From Chloroflexota bacterium (GTDB lineage: Bacteria > Cyanobacteriota > Vampirovibrionia > Obscuribacterales > Obscuribacteraceae), in contig SBAT01000107.1 of NCBI GenBank assembly GCA_005240105.1, forward strand, positions 1 to 16,399: a stretch of 16,399 nt of DNA, written 5' to 3'. Position numbers and translations under genes: made by a program. Positions 15,301 to 16,399 of the stretch are shown here, piece by piece (position 1 is the first letter of the stretch; every line of letters begins with the position of its first letter). The notes beneath the pieces were generated by a model, which was not told where the DNA came from, ran no database searches, and worked only from the letters and a program-made list of their open reading frames with translations.

Positions 15301-15908
15301 CCGACTCGCCAATTGATGCGGTAATTGTCAATCAAAGTGATTTTAGCCCGCAGGTTATTACCAATCTTGGACAAGCAGGGCTGACCATCGGCTCCAACTC
15401 CGGCGGTAACTTCTTTAACCTGGATCGGGGCAGCAGCATATTCCACCCGAACCGCGACATTGTCGTTCGCACTCACGAAGGCGATGTGCACATTGCCGGC
15501 GGGTCAGTTGTGCAAATGTATGAAACCGGAGCCGATGTGGCAATCATGAACCTTGAAGACCCGCGCAAAGGAGCTGTAAAATTAGTCATTGGTCAGAAAG
15601 TTCTTACACTACAGCCCGGCAAAGAAGTTGTTTTGACCAGGCACAAAAACACGGACCTCAAAGAGGTCAACCCTATCCCGCAAATTGCCACACGCAATGC
15701 CAGGAAACTTGAGTTGACCGATGAAGTCACAGCCTTTGTCTCCGATTTCTCAATAACCTCGGCACTGATGAATGTTGTTTCTCTCAAGAAAATTGTTACT
15801 TCAAAGGACCCGCAAGATCGAAAACTTGCCCACTCACTATTGAAAAATGCCGTTTTGTGGAATCATTTTGCGGGAGCATCCGGACCCTACAAGTCTGGTT
15901 CTCAATAG
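12318..15908 (+). CDS. Giant secreted protein: beta-helix-like, PGRS-like Gly-rich core, FecR-like C-terminal domain
   Basis: This is a 1196-residue protein. The start at 12318 has GGGAG (12306-12310) with 7 nt spacing and gives a proper signal peptide (MRKHTAKQLAAFLVVLMMSW, cleavage near ALA-N at 31); the longer frame from 12246 lacks both. Residues about 60-395 have repeated short beta turns (SIVNSGLIAATTGNINI, LNGNVNVSAQSF) typical of filamentous-haemagglutinin-like beta-helices. Residues about 400-840 are very Gly-rich, densest from about 585 to 802, recalling mycobacterial PE-PGRS proteins. A Thr/Pro linker (924-951) leads to residues about 985-1120, where VVRTHEGDVHIAGGSV and KVLTLQPGKEVVLTRH fit a FecR-like domain. 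It probably acts at the cell surface in adhesion or matrix formation (inference). No autotransporter barrel or sortase signal is present. Confidence 0.82.
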   Translation: MRKHTAKQLAAFLVVLMMSWLPLQLMPAALANEEAAGSAAEAAQTVAEGTQVLDAAVLQAAGGMTVAQGATAVIDFANAATVNFVGNFVNEGTVYAVSTNPAVTEATLAAANIYNMQGALFTSVLPAGGLPGLPSAVSDLSLVLSAINNIVNVGTITSAANLTMSAGGSITNTSPAGSAALSAVMQALNNVNLNAASIVNSGLIAATTGNINIASQLTQSASQLAQSLNINNVNGVLQALNGNVNVSAQSFTYGDSVILNGGDWLARELNINAGYGSFAANINNVTGAINIKAGAANLIASTPDLTLGSIEISGDPTFVNSIGNVLIAASILSTGVNPHIGIIANGHIISTAAASIDSSSLQTGGNAGNIVLIAGATITPATGGQVNNDTTTTYTISNPGGGAGGGGIYLDGTTPTGGPAAVAITGLTAAGTTGNTNGGDMVLAAYSGSSAGSGVIRLPSTLTALTGGSGTGSAGNVTLIAGATSGTAISAGNFQTSGGTGTAGAISISAAQPTTAGATVLNGLLTGTFTAGTVNTATITVGNLITAGHGGNGTGATAVGRDGANGGAITVASGGAITAGAVRSFGGGGGGASNANAAGIGGSGAPVSITSTTGAISILGDINASGGGGGGGESTLAAGAAGSAGTITISTTGAIAITGPVLAAGGGAGGAGTGGGPNTSGGGAGGSLGGGGGGGGRNGGGGGGLGGGTGGNLTGGAGGAFGGGGGAGGATGSALGAGGGGGGFGAGGGGGMDAGGGGGGSGNGGGGGSAGGGDNGGGSGSTAGVGTTGGTGGGTGPGIGGGGTFQGGIGGSFGNGGSAGVGATAGGAIGDGSGAAMTISGSSVRINSTIGSFYSFNSSSVDAHSSNALGSGGSLTITTTGVGSSFVVGSGVSAGGSNGSLSAGGGITINGIAAGTTVTTGTFVTQTPTPPTTTGTTQPSTTTNVFPAATQVSNTNTVDVQIGTRIPTDNTQIVPPGETERQAARTLTGEIVAYADSPIDAVIVNQSDFSPQVITNLGQAGLTIGSNSGGNFFNLDRGSSIFHPNRDIVVRTHEGDVHIAGGSVVQMYETGADVAIMNLEDPRKGAVKLVIGQKVLTLQPGKEVVLTRHKNTDLKEVNPIPQIATRNARKLELTDEVTAFVSDFSITSALMNVVSLKKIVTSKDPQDRKLAHSLLKNAVLWNHFAGASGPYKSGSQ
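14022..14720 (+). repeat. GGC/GGT-rich repeat core coding for poly-glycine
   Basis: The coding strand is dominated by ggc/ggt/gga triplets. At its 5' end, a unit of about 39 codons recurs: the GAI turn in ASGGAITAG (from 14022), STTGAISILGDINASGGGGG (from 14142) and STTGAIAITGPVLAAGGGAG (from 14262), each followed by a glycine run. Further on the pattern degenerates into short GGGGG/GAGG units. The region is prone to slippage and to assembly error. Confidence 0.8.
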
Positions 15909-15920
15909 TGCTTAGTTGAT

Positions 15921-16399
15921 TCAGCTCTTCCCAGTGCCACCACTATCGCCGTCACTTTCGGAATCGATTAGTTGTTGGCGCAAATTCTCGATGGAGCCAT
16001 AAAACGAAGGCTTGTTAACGCTCAGGCGCAAGCCGCCAAACATACGGTAATCAAAACCGCTCAAGCCCGGCACACCGCGCGAGGCCCAGTTCCAGATTGG
16101 CTCAATGCGCATGAAGGCCTGTAAGCTGGGGAATTTTTTTGATACCGGACGTGAAAGCTCAAAGTCGGCAATCATGGTCATGTTACTTTGCCGTGGGATA
16201 GAACCACTAAACGGCGGACTGCGGAAGTTGGTCACAAGAGTATCGACTGCCGTAAAAGTCCATTGACCTTTCCGATATAAGAAACCCAAGGTATAGAAAG
16301 GATCAAGTTCTCTAGTTGGACAAACAAAATAATTCTTTCCGCGCATCTGCAAAAGCACGCTGCCAAAGCCAATTAAGTTAGGTGTAAACACATGGGTTA
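15921..16399 (-). CDS. Probable beta-strand-rich envelope protein, C-terminal part (runs off right edge)
   Basis: The frame is open to the window edge: codons before the GTG at 16391 (reading Thr-His) continue without a stop, so the true start lies outside. The 159 or so visible residues alternate hydrophobic and polar residues with many aromatics (FYTLGFLYRKGQWTFTAVDT, LSRPVSKKFPSLQAFMRIEP, DYRMFGGLRLSVNKPSFYG), a pattern of outer-membrane beta-barrel strands. The last 20 residues are polar and acidic (DSESDGDSGGTGKS). No family is recognised. It converges on the giant secreted protein gene with 12 nt between stops and no clear terminator. Confidence 0.65.
   Translation of the reverse strand, partial: THVFTPNLIGFGSVLLQMRGKNYFVCPTRELDPFYTLGFLYRKGQWTFTAVDTLVTNFRSPPFSGSIPRQSNMTMIADFELSRPVSKKFPSLQAFMRIEPIWNWASRGVPGLSGFDYRMFGGLRLSVNKPSFYGSIENLRQQLIDSESDGDSGGTGKS

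Overview
The window looks like a chromosomal segment of a Gram-negative-type bacterium with an outer envelope and ferredoxin-based 2-oxoacid metabolism. The mix of KorAB, a Gap with an LLKYDS motif, TPR proteins, and a giant Gly-rich adhesin-like protein ending in a FecR-like domain recalls non-photosynthetic relatives of cyanobacteria (Melainabacteria/Vampirovibrionia, Obscuribacterales-like). That placement is inference from gene content, not a computed assignment. No rRNA, tRNA or CRISPR array was seen.

Layout. (1) 1-2065 is an accessory region with two toxin-antitoxin-like modules facing away from each other across a 191-bp intergenic stretch. On the minus strand is an AbrB/MazE-type antitoxin followed by a Doc/Fic-family toxin that runs off the left edge; its Fic motif has Gln where the catalytic His is expected. 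On the plus strand is a winged-helix-like regulator overlapping an AbiEii-type nucleotidyltransferase. Each module has its own promoter overlapped by an inverted repeat, which suggests autoregulation, and the plus-strand module appears to be transcribed as a leaderless mRNA. (2) 2255-5174 holds korA-korB, the two subunits of a 2-oxoacid:ferredoxin oxidoreductase, closed by a strong hairpin terminator. (3) 5350-7094 is a two-gene operon of secreted or envelope proteins, one with glycine-zipper segments and one with TPRs; both use TTG starts. (4) 7186-7422 is a small unrecognised gene on the minus strand with a good promoter and a shared terminator-like hairpin. (5) 12063-7624 (minus strand) holds gap, a MITE-like inverted-repeat element, then a tightly packed cluster of pgk, a secreted TPR-metalloprotease and a CDF metal exporter. 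(6) 12318-15908 encodes a 1196-residue secreted protein with a beta-helix-like N-terminal part, a long PGRS-like glycine-rich core with a 39-residue period, and a FecR-like C-terminal domain. It converges on a partial gene (15921-right edge) that looks like a beta-strand-rich envelope protein.

The genes fall into central carbon metabolism (KorAB, Gap, Pgk), envelope or surface functions (three secreted proteins, the giant protein and the right-edge protein), metal homeostasis (CDF) and a stability/defence-type island at the left. The most unusual points are the back-to-back toxin modules, the His-to-Gln change in the Fic motif, the leaderless operator/promoter arrangement, and the beta-helix/PGRS/FecR architecture.
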